The notes under the pieces are model-generated. The model saw only the letters and a program-made list of their open reading frames with translations. It did no database searches and was not told the DNA's origin. From NCBI GenBank assembly GCA_018673255.1, contig JABHDC010000125.1, forward strand, positions 1 through 18,029: a stretch of 18,029 nucleotides of DNA, read 5' to 3'. The stretch's first letter is position 1; every line of letters begins with the position of its first letter. This stretch comes from Gemmatimonadota bacterium. GTDB lineage: Bacteria > Latescibacterota > UBA2968 > UBA8231. Positions 8,825 through 17,238 of this stretch are shown here, piece after piece. Both the position numbers and the translations under genes were made by a program.

Positions 8825-9798
8825 GGTAGAACCTCATCGACGGCCTGGTGTAATCGTTGTTTGACGTCAGCAGCGGTGCCCTCCATGCGGCAACCGGCCG
8901 CCCGGGAGTGGCCACCACCCCCAAAGCTGTGGGCCAAAGCGCTGACATCCACCGCCTCGCGCGAGCGCAGGCTGATGCGGAACTTGCCAGGCTCTTCCTC
9001 CTTCAACAGCGCTGTGACTTCAACGCCTCCCACCATCAATCCGTAGTTGACGGCGGCCTCCGGGTCGCCCAACTGCATGTCCTGGTTGGTCAGGTGCAGG
9101 ACCGCGAACCGGTCGTCGCAATGCAGTTCCAGCGAATCGATGGCGCGGCCCACAAGCTTCACAGAGCCGAGGGTGGCATTGTTGTAGAGTCGATCGGAGA
9201 TATAGTCGAGACGTGCGCCGCGGCGCACGAGATCAGCGGCAACCTCCATGGACGTGGGTTTGGTCAGTGAATAACGGAAGCCACCGGTGTCGAAGATGAT
9301 TCCCGTGTACAGCTGCGCTGCCGTGTCGGACTCAAGCGCCAGACCCATATGCATCGCCACGTGGTAGACGAGTTCACAAGTAGAGCACACCTCGTCGGTG
9401 GCGATGTTGATCTCAGCGAAGCGTGAGTTGTCGACATGGTGATCCAGATTCAGCACTCGGGCGCCCTCGGCCATGGCCTGGGCTGCCGTGCCGATCCGGT
9501 CCAGGGAAGGACAATCCAGCACGACCACATGATCGAAGGTGCGCTGTGGGGGCTCGGTTGCCTGCTGAATACAGTCAATGTCATCGAGGAAGCCGTACGT
9601 ATCCGCAGGCACATCTTGCAGGATGATACTCGGCGACTTGCCCAGCCGACGCAGCAGTCCTGCCAGGGCCAGACATCCACCGATCCCGTCCCCGTCACTG
9701 TTGACGTGGGATGTCAGCATCACGTCATCCGCCTCGCGCAGAAATGTGGCGGCTCGGTCGAAGTCAGCGACCTCGAGGTGAGGTGGGCGAAGGCTCAT
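8821..9798 (-). CDS. DHH/DHHA1 phosphoesterase, NrnA-like (oligoribonuclease / pAp phosphatase type)
   Basis: The 325-aa protein carries the DHH-family metal motifs in order: HVNSDGDGIGG with Asp35 and Asp37, LDCPS with Asp95, NLDHH (118-121), Asp170 in IIFDTGGF, and the C-terminal DHHA1 glycine motif GGGGH followed by RAAG (293-301). This layout is that of NrnA-type enzymes, which degrade short oligoribonucleotides and dephosphorylate 3'-phosphoadenosine 5'-phosphate in the cytoplasm. Size and motif order fit well. The first motif has Ser in place of the common Pro. The gene starts 9 bp after the methyltransferase gene and overlaps the carbamoyltransferase start by 4 bases. The exact nucleotide substrate is inferred from the family. 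Confidence 0.92.
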   Translation of the reverse strand: MSLRPPHLEVADFDRAATFLREADDVMLTSHVNSDGDGIGGCLALAGLLRRLGKSPSIILQDVPADTYGFLDDIDCIQQATEPPQRTFDHVVVLDCPSLDRIGTAAQAMAEGARVLNLDHHVDNSRFAEINIATDEVCSTCELVYHVAMHMGLALESDTAAQLYTGIIFDTGGFRYSLTKPTSMEVAADLVRRGARLDYISDRLYNNATLGSVKLVGRAIDSLELHCDDRFAVLHLTNQDMQLGDPEAAVNYGLMVGGVEVTALLKEEEPGKFRISLRSREAVDVSALAHSFGGGGHSRAAGCRMEGTAADVKQRLHQAVDEVLP

Positions 9799-9807
9799 CG
9801 GGTCGCC

Positions 9808-10644
9808 TCAGCTCTCCCGTCGCACGACGAAATGCACGCGATCAGACCGCTCCGATCCGGGGCGCCGACTGAAGCCGTCATGGGCGGCGACCAGCTGCAA
9901 AGGGCTCGCCTGGATTCGCGCCCGCAGTTCGTCGATGGGGTAGATGTGCTGAACATGGGTCTCCTGATGACGACGGCCATCCTCGAACTCGATGTCGAAG
10001 GAATTCACCTGCAAACGTTCGCCGCGGTGGTAGTCGCTGCGGCGGGTATAATGGAATCCAGGGCCATTCTCGATATCGACGATGCCATCGAAGTGCACCA
10101 CCGAATTCTGCTCGGTGCAGACGTCGAAGATAAAGACTCCGCCCGTTGTCAGCACCCCATGGACCTGCTGCAATGCTGTATCGATATCGGCCGCTTCCAG
10201 CAGGTAGTTCATGCTGTCGTAGAGACAGATGACAGCCTGGGTGGGTGCCACATCGTGAAGGTCGCGCAGATCCCGCACGTCGAATGGGATGCCCCGGCCA
10301 TCCTCCGAGGACTTCTCCCGGGCGACACGTATCATGGCTTCGCAACCATCGTAGCCACGAATCGAGTAGGACAGGTCGGCCAGGGTGAAGGTGGCATTCC
10401 CGGTTCCACAGGCCAGTTCGATCAATTCCCGGGGTGCACCGGCGATCTCGCGCAGCAGGTCGTCGACATAACGAGCCCAATGCTCATAGTCGACGTGTCG
10501 CATGACGTGATCGTAGATCGATGCCAACGAGTCGTACGGTTCGACACGAGTGCCCGGATCAGCGTCTGGCCCCAGATCCTGCGCCTGCCCCTCGTCTTCC
10601 TCCTCAAACCGGGTCATCAGCCTCGACCCGTCGCCTTCGGGCAT
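9808..10644 (-). CDS. Class I SAM-dependent methyltransferase
   Basis: The 278-aa protein has a Rossmann-type methyltransferase core: motif I ELACGTGN (76-83), a second-strand acidic region GYDGCEAMI (98-105), CLYDSMNYL (140-148) and FDVCT (173-177). The first 35 residues are acidic and low in complexity. The substrate is unknown; the sequence resembles general small-molecule methyltransferases (Methyltransf_25 type) more than rRNA enzymes. The start is not certain: an in-frame ATG at 10617 would remove nine residues. It follows the S4-domain gene by 21 bp and precedes the DHH gene by 9 bp. I see no trait that ties it to a specific pathway. Confidence 0.88.
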   Translation of the reverse strand: MPEGDGSRLMTRFEEEDEGQAQDLGPDADPGTRVEPYDSLASIYDHVMRHVDYEHWARYVDDLLREIAGAPRELIELACGTGNATFTLADLSYSIRGYDGCEAMIRVAREKSSEDGRGIPFDVRDLRDLHDVAPTQAVICLYDSMNYLLEAADIDTALQQVHGVLTTGGVFIFDVCTEQNSVVHFDGIVDIENGPGFHYTRRSDYHRGERLQVNSFDIEFEDGRRHQETHVQHIYPIDELRARIQASPLQLVAAHDGFSRRPGSERSDRVHFVVRRES

Positions 10645-10665
10645 CTCATACCGTGGGTGTGTCTC

Positions 10666-10959
10666 TCAAGCATCGTCGTCAAAACTGAGGATCTCTGCGG
10701 CCATCGGTTCGTTGCGGTCGATGCGGAAGCAATCGCTGCGACGGGCACGCGCCACGGGCCGTACCGGCACATCGAGCACTTCTCCCTCGATCAACTGGGT
10801 ATCCGTCTCGATGCGCAACCGATCGCCGATGTGCACCCCCTGCGAACCGCGCGCGATTCGGTCCTGCACACAAGCGCGGCCATCATCGATACAGCGTTTG
10901 GCCTGCGAGCGGGATTTGAACAGACCCACATTTTTGAGATATGCATCAAGCCGTACCAT
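10666..10959 (-). CDS. Small S4-domain RNA-binding protein (Hsp15/RqcP-like)
   Basis: The 97-aa product begins with an S4 domain: RLDAYLKNVGLFKSRSQAKRCIDDGRACV resembles the RLDxWL...FKTRSxA core of Hsp15 and RqcP-type proteins, followed by a GVHIGDRLRI turn. Such proteins bind structured RNA, in known cases on stalled 50S subunits carrying nascent chains. The usual VNGxxVKPS stretch is replaced by VQDRIARGSQ, so the exact subfamily is open. Its ATG lies 9 bp after the SurA-like stop, and the methyltransferase starts 21 bp after its own stop. Confidence 0.85.
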   Translation of the reverse strand: MVRLDAYLKNVGLFKSRSQAKRCIDDGRACVQDRIARGSQGVHIGDRLRIETDTQLIEGEVLDVPVRPVARARRSDCFRIDRNEPMAAEILSFDDDA

Positions 10960-10968
10960 ACGCGCGAC

Positions 10969-12309
10969 TCAAGCACCGCCCTCGGCGGTCTGCGTCGAAT
11001 CCCACAGCCACTCATCCTCGAGTCTGACCTCGACGTGAATGAGTTCACGGAAGGCGGTGATCACCTCGGCCATGCGGACCTCGACCAGTTCCTCGCGCAC
11101 CAGAGATTCCAGCGTGGAATAGTCGTCATTGATCTTCAGGATGTGGGCGCCGGTCTCCAGGACAAAGGGTTCACTCACGTCACCCAGGCCCAGATGTCGA
11201 ATGTGGGGTTCAACGATGCCCGGCAGCAGGTCGCGTTCCAGCACCTGCCACAATCCCCCCTGACGTGCCGATCCCGGGTCCTGGGAGTGATCGCGGGCCA
11301 GTTGGGCGAAGTCCTCCCCATCAACGGCTCGCTGGCGCAGGTCACGCAGCACGCCCAGGGCGCGATCCCGGTCATCACCCGTGGATTGTACACGCAGCAG
11401 GATGTGGCTGGCGCACAATTCGTCTTCTCGTTTCTCGTGCAGCTGGATCAGGTGGTAGCCGAAGACGGTCAGGACCGGGTCGGATACTTCGCCCGGCAGC
11501 AACTCCGAGGCGGCACGCTCAAATTCTGGGATCATCGTACCTGTGCTGAAGCAGCCCAGAGATCCACCCGTATCCGCTGAGCCGGGATCCTCCGAATGGG
11601 CTTGGGCCACCTCACCAAAATCCTGGCTAGCGGCCAGCAAATCCTGGATGGTGGCCATGCGTTCCAGTGTCTGTTCGCGCACGGCGTCGTCGGGTGTCAC
11701 CTTGACATTGATCTGACTCACGGAGAATCGCGCCGGTAGACTGGTCTGGAAGCGACTCCGGAATTCATCGACTTGGCGGCGCGTGATGAATTGTGAATAC
11801 GCCAGCTTCTGTACCATCTGGTCATAGAGCAGGCGATGGCGGATCTGCTTGCGATAGCGGGCTTTGAGCTGTCGTTCACTCATGCCCGAGCGCGACAGCA
11901 TCGTCCCAAATTCCAGCTCGGACATCTGGTCCCGGATGCGGGAGAACTCGGCGCCCAGCATGTCCTCTACCTGCTGGTTGTCGACTTCGACACTGTCCTC
12001 CTGGGCCTTGAGCACAATCACGCGCTCGTCCACCATCTCATCCAGGACGCGCTGCATTTCGCTCTGCAACTGGAGCTCGGTCATGTAGCCGGGATTGCGT
12101 TGCTGCTGCTCCAGATCCATCTGGGTCCGCAGGGTCAGCTCCGACCACAGAACGACCTCTTCGTCGATGACAGCCACGATTCGGTCGAGCAGTTCGGGTT
12201 TGGCATCACCTGATGAGGGCCAGGCCATCATCAGACTCAGCAACAGGCCGGCGCCAGGCGCCAGGTAACGTGCAGTCAATCTGTTTATCACTCGCAGAGG
12301 TTCTTTCAC
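10969..12309 (-). CDS. surA: SurA-like periplasmic chaperone with two parvulin domains
   Basis: The 446-aa protein has an N-terminal signal segment (about 15-37), a SurA N-domain (about 40-180) with the typical DRIVAVIDEEVVLWSEL start, and two parvulin PPIase domains (about 195-292 and 297-395). SurA escorts unfolded outer-membrane proteins through the periplasm. Domain 1 keeps the FGYHLIQL end but has SQIN where active domains have SHIL; domain 2 keeps SHILL but has TGAHIL in place of FGYHI. Both may thus have low isomerase activity, leaving a chaperone role. It starts with GTG, overlapping the stop of the upstream lipoprotein gene (GTGA), which indicates translational coupling. Assigned by architecture; orthology to E. 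coli SurA is inferred. Confidence 0.9.
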   Translation of the reverse strand: MKEPLRVINRLTARYLAPGAGLLLSLMMAWPSSGDAKPELLDRIVAVIDEEVVLWSELTLRTQMDLEQQQRNPGYMTELQLQSEMQRVLDEMVDERVIVLKAQEDSVEVDNQQVEDMLGAEFSRIRDQMSELEFGTMLSRSGMSERQLKARYRKQIRHRLLYDQMVQKLAYSQFITRRQVDEFRSRFQTSLPARFSVSQINVKVTPDDAVREQTLERMATIQDLLAASQDFGEVAQAHSEDPGSADTGGSLGCFSTGTMIPEFERAASELLPGEVSDPVLTVFGYHLIQLHEKREDELCASHILLRVQSTGDDRDRALGVLRDLRQRAVDGEDFAQLARDHSQDPGSARQGGLWQVLERDLLPGIVEPHIRHLGLGDVSEPFVLETGAHILKINDDYSTLESLVREELVEVRMAEVITAFRELIHVEVRLEDEWLWDSTQTAEGGA

Positions 12310-13130
12310 TCGAAGTGGGTTTCGTCGATCTGCCAGGAGTGTTCGTCCTTCAGCCGGGTGATCAGGTCGTCGAGTCGTTGCAGGTGCCGCTCGCGGATCA
12401 ATTCGATCCGAACACGTTCAGCGACGTCGCCCAACTCTTTGACCGTACCCGGTTCCTTGCGCTCCACAAGACGCACGATGTGATAGCCTCGTTCCGACGA
12501 GACGGGGTGGGAGATCTGTCCCACCGAGAGGTTGGCGCAGGCCTCCCACAATTCCGGATGCGCATCAGCAGTGAAAAAGCCGAGATCTCCGCCCAGGGCA
12601 TGCGTGTCCAGATCAAGAGAAATGTCGCGTGCCTTCTCCTCGAAACTCTCTCCTCGCTGCAGGGCCTGGCGCAGTGAATTCGCGTCACGCTGAGAGCCGA
12701 CGAGGATGTGCTGCGCCCGGATTTCGGGTTCGTCCCGTGTGTAGCGGTCAGAATTCAGGTGGAATTGATTCCCCACGTCCTGGTCGGTGACATCGATCGA
12801 TGCGTTCTCAAAGGTTTCATCTATATAGGCGGCCACAACCAGATCCCGTGTCGCCTGCTCAATCAACCGACGCACAAAGGCATTTTCAGCGACGCCCTGA
12901 TCCAGCGCTTCCTGATAGAGAATTTCCTGTTGCAGCCATCGTTCCACGTACGCACGGCGTTCCTGAGACCCCAGGTCTGTGCCTGGAATCTGATCGGCCA
13001 GGGTCGTCACGGTCAGGGTGGCATCGTCGACGCGGGCCACCACCGGATCGGTCTGGTCCGTTGACTCGCAGGACGAGACGAGGAGCGTAACGAGGGATAA
13101 CACCCCCACGCCAGTTCGCCAGTTCGTCAT
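12306..13130 (-). CDS. PpiC/parvulin-type peptidyl-prolyl isomerase lipoprotein
   Basis: From the ATG at 13130 the protein is 274 aa and begins with a lipoprotein signal: a hydrophobic stretch (8-18) and lipobox LVSSC with Cys21, followed by Glu. Residues 30-130 form a SurA/PrsA-like helical region, and 136-222 a parvulin domain (RAQHILVGS ... GGDLGFFTAD ... ERGYHIVRL) with its main motifs intact. It should sit in the periplasm on a lipid anchor and assist folding of exported proteins. A longer frame reaching 13202 would run into the mfd gene and hide the signal sequence, so I chose the internal ATG, 10 bp after the mfd stop. It overlaps the SurA-like gene by 4 bases; the pair probably forms one envelope-folding unit. 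Confidence 0.92.
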   Translation of the reverse strand: MTNWRTGVGVLSLVTLLVSSCESTDQTDPVVARVDDATLTVTTLADQIPGTDLGSQERRAYVERWLQQEILYQEALDQGVAENAFVRRLIEQATRDLVVAAYIDETFENASIDVTDQDVGNQFHLNSDRYTRDEPEIRAQHILVGSQRDANSLRQALQRGESFEEKARDISLDLDTHALGGDLGFFTADAHPELWEACANLSVGQISHPVSSERGYHIVRLVERKEPGTVKELGDVAERVRIELIRERHLQRLDDLITRLKDEHSWQIDETHFE

Positions 13131-13140
13131 GGGCCGCCGG

Positions 13141-16100
13141 TCATAGCAGTTGTTCCAACAGATCACGGGCCTTCTCCAGGCGTTCGATCTCGTCCGTGCC
13201 ACGCACGGAGGTCTCGATTTCGAGGCGTTCTCCCACGTTGAACTGCAGCTGCGCTGGCGTCTTCTCCACCAGCCGCTGGATGTCGCCGGGCGTCATCTCC
13301 AGGTGGTCCGGGAAGGCCATGCGCAGGCGTGTCTTCTCCAATTGTACGGAGGCGACACCCAACTGGCGGGCCATTACTTTGATCTCCATGATGTGGAACA
13401 GGGCCTTCGCCTGCCAGGGCATGCGCCCAAAACGATCTTCCATCTCTTCCTTGATGGGCAACAGATCCACGACACGTGCCGCACCGGCCAGTCGCTGATA
13501 CATGGCCATCTTCAGATCCGCATCTGGAATGTAATCGTCGGGCAGGTAGGCCGTGACTGCGATCTTGATGTCCGGTTCGACCCGTTGCTCCACATGCTCG
13601 CCCTTCAGCTCCCGCACCGCTTCGTCCAGCAGGCGTGTGTAGAGATCGAAGCCGACAGCGGTGATGAAACCATGCTGCTGGGCGCCGAGCAGATTGCCGG
13701 CACCACGAATCTCCATATCGCGCATGGCGATAGAGAATCCGGAGCCAAGTTCAGCGAATTCCTCCACTGCCCGCAGCCGCAATCGTGATTTCTTTGTCAG
13801 TCGCTTGCCCTTGGGCACCATCAGGTAAGCATAGGCGCGCTCCTTGGAACGTCCCACCCGCCCTCGAATCTGATACAACTGTGCCAACCCGAGTGTATCA
13901 GCGCGATTGACAAGAATTGTGTTCACCGACGGGATATCGATGCCCGACTCGATGATCATCGTACTGATGAGACAGTCGTATTTCCGTTCGAGGAAATCGA
14001 ACATGATGCCTTCGAGCTGTCGTGCCGGCATCTGCCCATGGGCGACAGCGAAGCGGGCTCCGGGAAGCAGCTCCTGCAGATACGTGCTGAGGCTGTGAAT
14101 CGACTTGATACGATTGTGGACGAAATACACCTGCCCGCCGCGACTGATCTCGCGCTGGATCGCCTCCATGATCCGGCCCTCGTCGAAGGTGAGGATCTCC
14201 GTGTGAATCGGCAGGCGGTCCTGGGGCGGCGTGTTGATGACGGACATGTCGCGGGCGCCCATCAGAGACATGTGCATCGTGCGGGGGATCGGCGTTGCGG
14301 TGAGGGTGACCACATCGATCTGCCGCTTGATCTGCTTGAGCCGCTCCTTGTGTTTGACACCGAAGCGCTGCTCCTCATCCACCACGAGCAGGCCCAGATC
14401 ACGGAACGTGACATCCTTGCTGAGGATGCGATGCGTGCCGATCAGGATATCGACCTTGCCGGCCTTCACGTCTTCGGCGACGCGCTTGAGATCTTTCGCC
14501 GTACCGAAGCGTGACATGACCTCAACGCGGACGGGAAAGGGCTCCATGCGTTCGGAGAACGTCTGGTAGTGCTGCTGCGCCAGGATGGTTGTGGGCACCA
14601 GCACGGCCACTTGCTTGTTGTCGCAGACGGCCTTGAAGGCGGCGCGTACGGCCACTTCCGTCTTCCCGTATCCCACATCGCCGCAGACGAGGCGATCCAT
14701 CGGATTGGGTTGCTCCATGTCCTTCTTTACGTCATCCACCGTGCGCTGCTGGTCGGGTGTTTCCTGGAAGGGGAAGGATGCTTCCAACTCCCGCATCGGT
14801 GCTGAATCGGCACTGTATTTGAAGCCGGGCAGAGACTTGCGCTGGGCGTAGAGCTCGATCAGCTCGCTGGCCATCTGGAAGATCTCTTCCTTCGTGCGCT
14901 CCTTGAGCTTCTCCCAGGCACTGGAACCGAGCTTTGAGAGCATCGGCACATCGCCCTCGGCACTGCCATACCGGCGCAGTCGGTCGAGTTGCTCCACGGG
15001 GATGAACAGCTTGTCCCGACCCTGATAGGCGATTTCGAGACAGTCGTGGTCCAGCCCGGAGATCGTCAGTCGCCGCAGGCCCAGATAGCGACCGATGCCG
15101 TGATCGACATGCACGACGAAGTCGCCCCGCTGCATGGCATCGAAGGCCGAGATTGGTTTGGCCGCCTTGAAGCGGCGATAGCGATAGTGGGATCGCTGGC
15201 GTGAGAAAATCTCGTGATCGTTGAGCACGGCGACCTTCGCCGCCGGGAAGACAAATCCACGACTCAGCGTGCCGAGTCCGAACACGACATCATCCGACCA
15301 ATCGGAGAAAATCTCCTGCAGGCGACTCGACTGCCCCTGCGTCTCGGAGAGGATGATGAGTTCGTATTCCTCACGTGCGAGTCGGGTGATCTCGGCTTTG
15401 AGCACGGCCAGATCGCCTTCGGCGACGCGCGGCAGGGTGGCGCCGAACCGCACGGCCGATTCCAGCTGACCCACGGGGGCCGGTTCCAACCGGGTCACAC
15501 CGGTGATCCGTTCGTGCAACCACGCGGCGTCGCGAACCAGGGACTCCAGGGGCAGATGCGACTTCTTGCTCGCATGGCGTTCAGCTTCGCGCACTGAAGG
15601 TGCGAAGACCTTTTCCACATCCGCTTCCCAATCGTCGGCTTCTTCGACGTAGAGCAGGGTCTGCGGGGTGAAGTACTCGAACAATCCTTCGTCTCGACCG
15701 TAGAGGACGGCCATGACCGTCTCGATGCCATCCAGCGTGCTGGAACCCAGCTCGAGCTGATCCTTCAACGCACTCAGATCGACACCGGTCTCCTTCTCAG
15801 CCGCATCCAGGTGCGGCACGTAGTCGGAATAGAAGGGGCGGTGCAGGACCACTTCGCGAGCCGGCGGGATGACGGCCAGTTCGCAGGAGCCCACCGAACG
15901 CTGTGAGGTAATGTCGAAGTGTCGGATCGACTCGATCTCGTCGCCGAAGAATTCCAGGCGCAAAGGCTGGCCACTGCCCACTGGGTAGACATCGAGAATG
16001 CCACCGCGCGAGCTGAACTGTCCGACGCCATCGACGGTGGGGACGCGCTCGAAGCCGGAATCCGACAGATGAGTGATCAGGTCTTCCAACTCGTGCTCCT

Positions 16101-16554
16101 GGCCGACCTTCAGGCTCAGCGTCGTCAATTCCAGGGCGTGTGGCGGGATGACCGGAGTCAACAGCGCCGCCGCCGGGGCGACGACGAAACACGGCTCACC
16201 CCCAGCCAGTCGAGAGACGGCCTCGATGCGCAGGCCGGAGATCTCCACATCCGGCGAGCGGGTATCGTAGAGACCGATATCCCAGCGGGGGAAGTAGTGG
16301 ACGGCCTCTTCACCAGCAATCGACATCAGGTCATCGCGCCAGCTTTCGGCACGATCCTCGTCGGCCGCAATCAACACGATCGGGCGTTGGATCTGGCGGT
16401 GGATGGCGGTCAGCACGAAAGCCGCCAGCGCGGGGGGCAACCCGTGCAGCAGGACCTGGGACGCGCCGCTCTGCAACTGCCCCAGTACGCTCCGTACGGG
16501 GTCGCACTGTGCCGTCTTACGGGCGATCGGATCCAGCGAAGAAGAGGGCGTCAT
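13141..16554 (-). CDS. mfd: Transcription-repair coupling factor Mfd
   Basis: The 1137-aa protein has the full Mfd plan: UvrB-homology region (about 30-200), the RNA polymerase interaction (CarD-like) domain around 476-530 (GDFVVHVDHGIGRYLGL), then the SF2 translocase with Walker A GDVGYGKT (625-632), DEEQ box (726-729) and TATPIPRT (752-759), a second RecA lobe with the GRVGRS motif, and a C-terminal TRCF domain. Mfd removes RNA polymerase stalled at lesions and recruits UvrA. A stop codon TAG two codons upstream limits the start to the ATG at 16554. It is the first gene of an eight-gene operon, followed 10 bp later by the lipoprotein gene. No clear promoter was found in the 233 bp upstream. 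Confidence 0.98.
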   Translation of the reverse strand: MTPSSSLDPIARKTAQCDPVRSVLGQLQSGASQVLLHGLPPALAAFVLTAIHRQIQRPIVLIAADEDRAESWRDDLMSIAGEEAVHYFPRWDIGLYDTRSPDVEISGLRIEAVSRLAGGEPCFVVAPAAALLTPVIPPHALELTTLSLKVGQEHELEDLITHLSDSGFERVPTVDGVGQFSSRGGILDVYPVGSGQPLRLEFFGDEIESIRHFDITSQRSVGSCELAVIPPAREVVLHRPFYSDYVPHLDAAEKETGVDLSALKDQLELGSSTLDGIETVMAVLYGRDEGLFEYFTPQTLLYVEEADDWEADVEKVFAPSVREAERHASKKSHLPLESLVRDAAWLHERITGVTRLEPAPVGQLESAVRFGATLPRVAEGDLAVLKAEITRLAREEYELIILSETQGQSSRLQEIFSDWSDDVVFGLGTLSRGFVFPAAKVAVLNDHEIFSRQRSHYRYRRFKAAKPISAFDAMQRGDFVVHVDHGIGRYLGLRRLTISGLDHDCLEIAYQGRDKLFIPVEQLDRLRRYGSAEGDVPMLSKLGSSAWEKLKERTKEEIFQMASELIELYAQRKSLPGFKYSADSAPMRELEASFPFQETPDQQRTVDDVKKDMEQPNPMDRLVCGDVGYGKTEVAVRAAFKAVCDNKQVAVLVPTTILAQQHYQTFSERMEPFPVRVEVMSRFGTAKDLKRVAEDVKAGKVDILIGTHRILSKDVTFRDLGLLVVDEEQRFGVKHKERLKQIKRQIDVVTLTATPIPRTMHMSLMGARDMSVINTPPQDRLPIHTEILTFDEGRIMEAIQREISRGGQVYFVHNRIKSIHSLSTYLQELLPGARFAVAHGQMPARQLEGIMFDFLERKYDCLISTMIIESGIDIPSVNTILVNRADTLGLAQLYQIRGRVGRSKERAYAYLMVPKGKRLTKKSRLRLRAVEEFAELGSGFSIAMRDMEIRGAGNLLGAQQHGFITAVGFDLYTRLLDEAVRELKGEHVEQRVEPDIKIAVTAYLPDDYIPDADLKMAMYQRLAGAARVVDLLPIKEEMEDRFGRMPWQAKALFHIMEIKVMARQLGVASVQLEKTRLRMAFPDHLEMTPGDIQRLVEKTPAQLQFNVGERLEIETSVRGTDEIERLEKARDLLEQLL

Positions 16555-16787
16555 TGGCTACGCGACATGGCCGCGCAAAGAACTCTATCTGCCTGAATAC
16601 ACGGCGGCTTGCGGCGAGAAAGGTGGGTCGCCGACAGAGAGAAGGGAGGCGCTGAAGGGCAGCAAGATTCCGCCGCTTGGGAGGCTGTAGCGAGACAGAA
16701 AAAGATAACCGGCGGCGCGAAGACCTGTCAATCGGGACGACCCCCTTCCGGCGTGCCGACTCGGCTCGATTCAGCGGGCTCGGATCT

Positions 16788-17141
16788 TCAGGAAACTGCA
16801 TCCGATGGGGGTGGGGCGGGTCGACGCGGGCGCTGCTGGCGCTTTTCTTCCCGATCCTTGCGGATCTGGGCCAGTCGCAGATCGGTCGCCTCGCGTCCCA
16901 ACTGGCTGATCTCGCGCGAGGCCCGGGCGAAAAGCCAGACGGTCACCAGCGATGCGGTGACCAGCATGATGAGCAAGGCCATGCGGGAGAAGAACCAGGG
17001 GTCTACTTCCGGGTCCTCGCTGCGCAGGTAGAGGACCCCGCTCGTGCACATGATCCACACAGCAGTGATTGCACCGATCAGGAGCCGACGAAAACGTCGC
17101 CATTGCTGACGCATCCAGACGATGTCTCGGAGTTGATTCAC
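16788..17141 (-). CDS. Small two-helix membrane protein of unknown function
   Basis: The 117-aa product has a basic N-terminus (WRRFRR), two predicted transmembrane helices (about 20-40 and 50-72) joined by a short acidic loop (SEDPEVDP), and a charged helical tail (RLAQIRKDREEKRQQ) ending in a Pro-rich stretch. I do not recognise the family. The start is GTG; an ATG at residue 10 is possible. It lies 233 bp upstream of mfd on the same strand and is divergent from the YfbR-like gene. Because it is short and lacks homology support, it could be wrong, but the hydrophobic pattern looks real. Confidence 0.65.
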   Translation of the reverse strand: MNQLRDIVWMRQQWRRFRRLLIGAITAVWIMCTSGVLYLRSEDPEVDPWFFSRMALLIMLVTASLVTVWLFARASREISQLGREATDLRLAQIRKDREEKRQQRPRRPAPPPSDAVS

Positions 17142-17198
17142 CAGACCCGCAAACGGATAAAAAACCCATAACTCGTATCACACGCACCGGTGAGTGAA

Positions 17199-17204
17199 TA
17201 TAAC
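17199..17204 (+). promoter_or_regulatory. Possible -10 box for the YfbR-like gene
   Basis: TATAAC matches five of six bases of the sigma-70 -10 consensus and lies about 35 nt before the chosen start at 17239. No good -35 box stands at the right distance, so support is weak. Confidence 0.3.
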
Positions 17205-17238
17205 CCCGCCCGGTGATCCTTCGAAAGGCAGTGACGCA

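Noticed and set aside
9436..11580. A 714-codon open frame on the plus strand
   Set aside because: It lies opposite the methyltransferase, S4 and SurA-like genes, whose motifs are unambiguous; long antisense frames are common in GC-rich DNA, and its translation shows no recognisable motif.
16517..16801. A 94-codon minus-strand frame overlapping the mfd start
   Set aside because: Arg/Ser/Pro-rich translation without motif, in another frame over the first codons of mfd.
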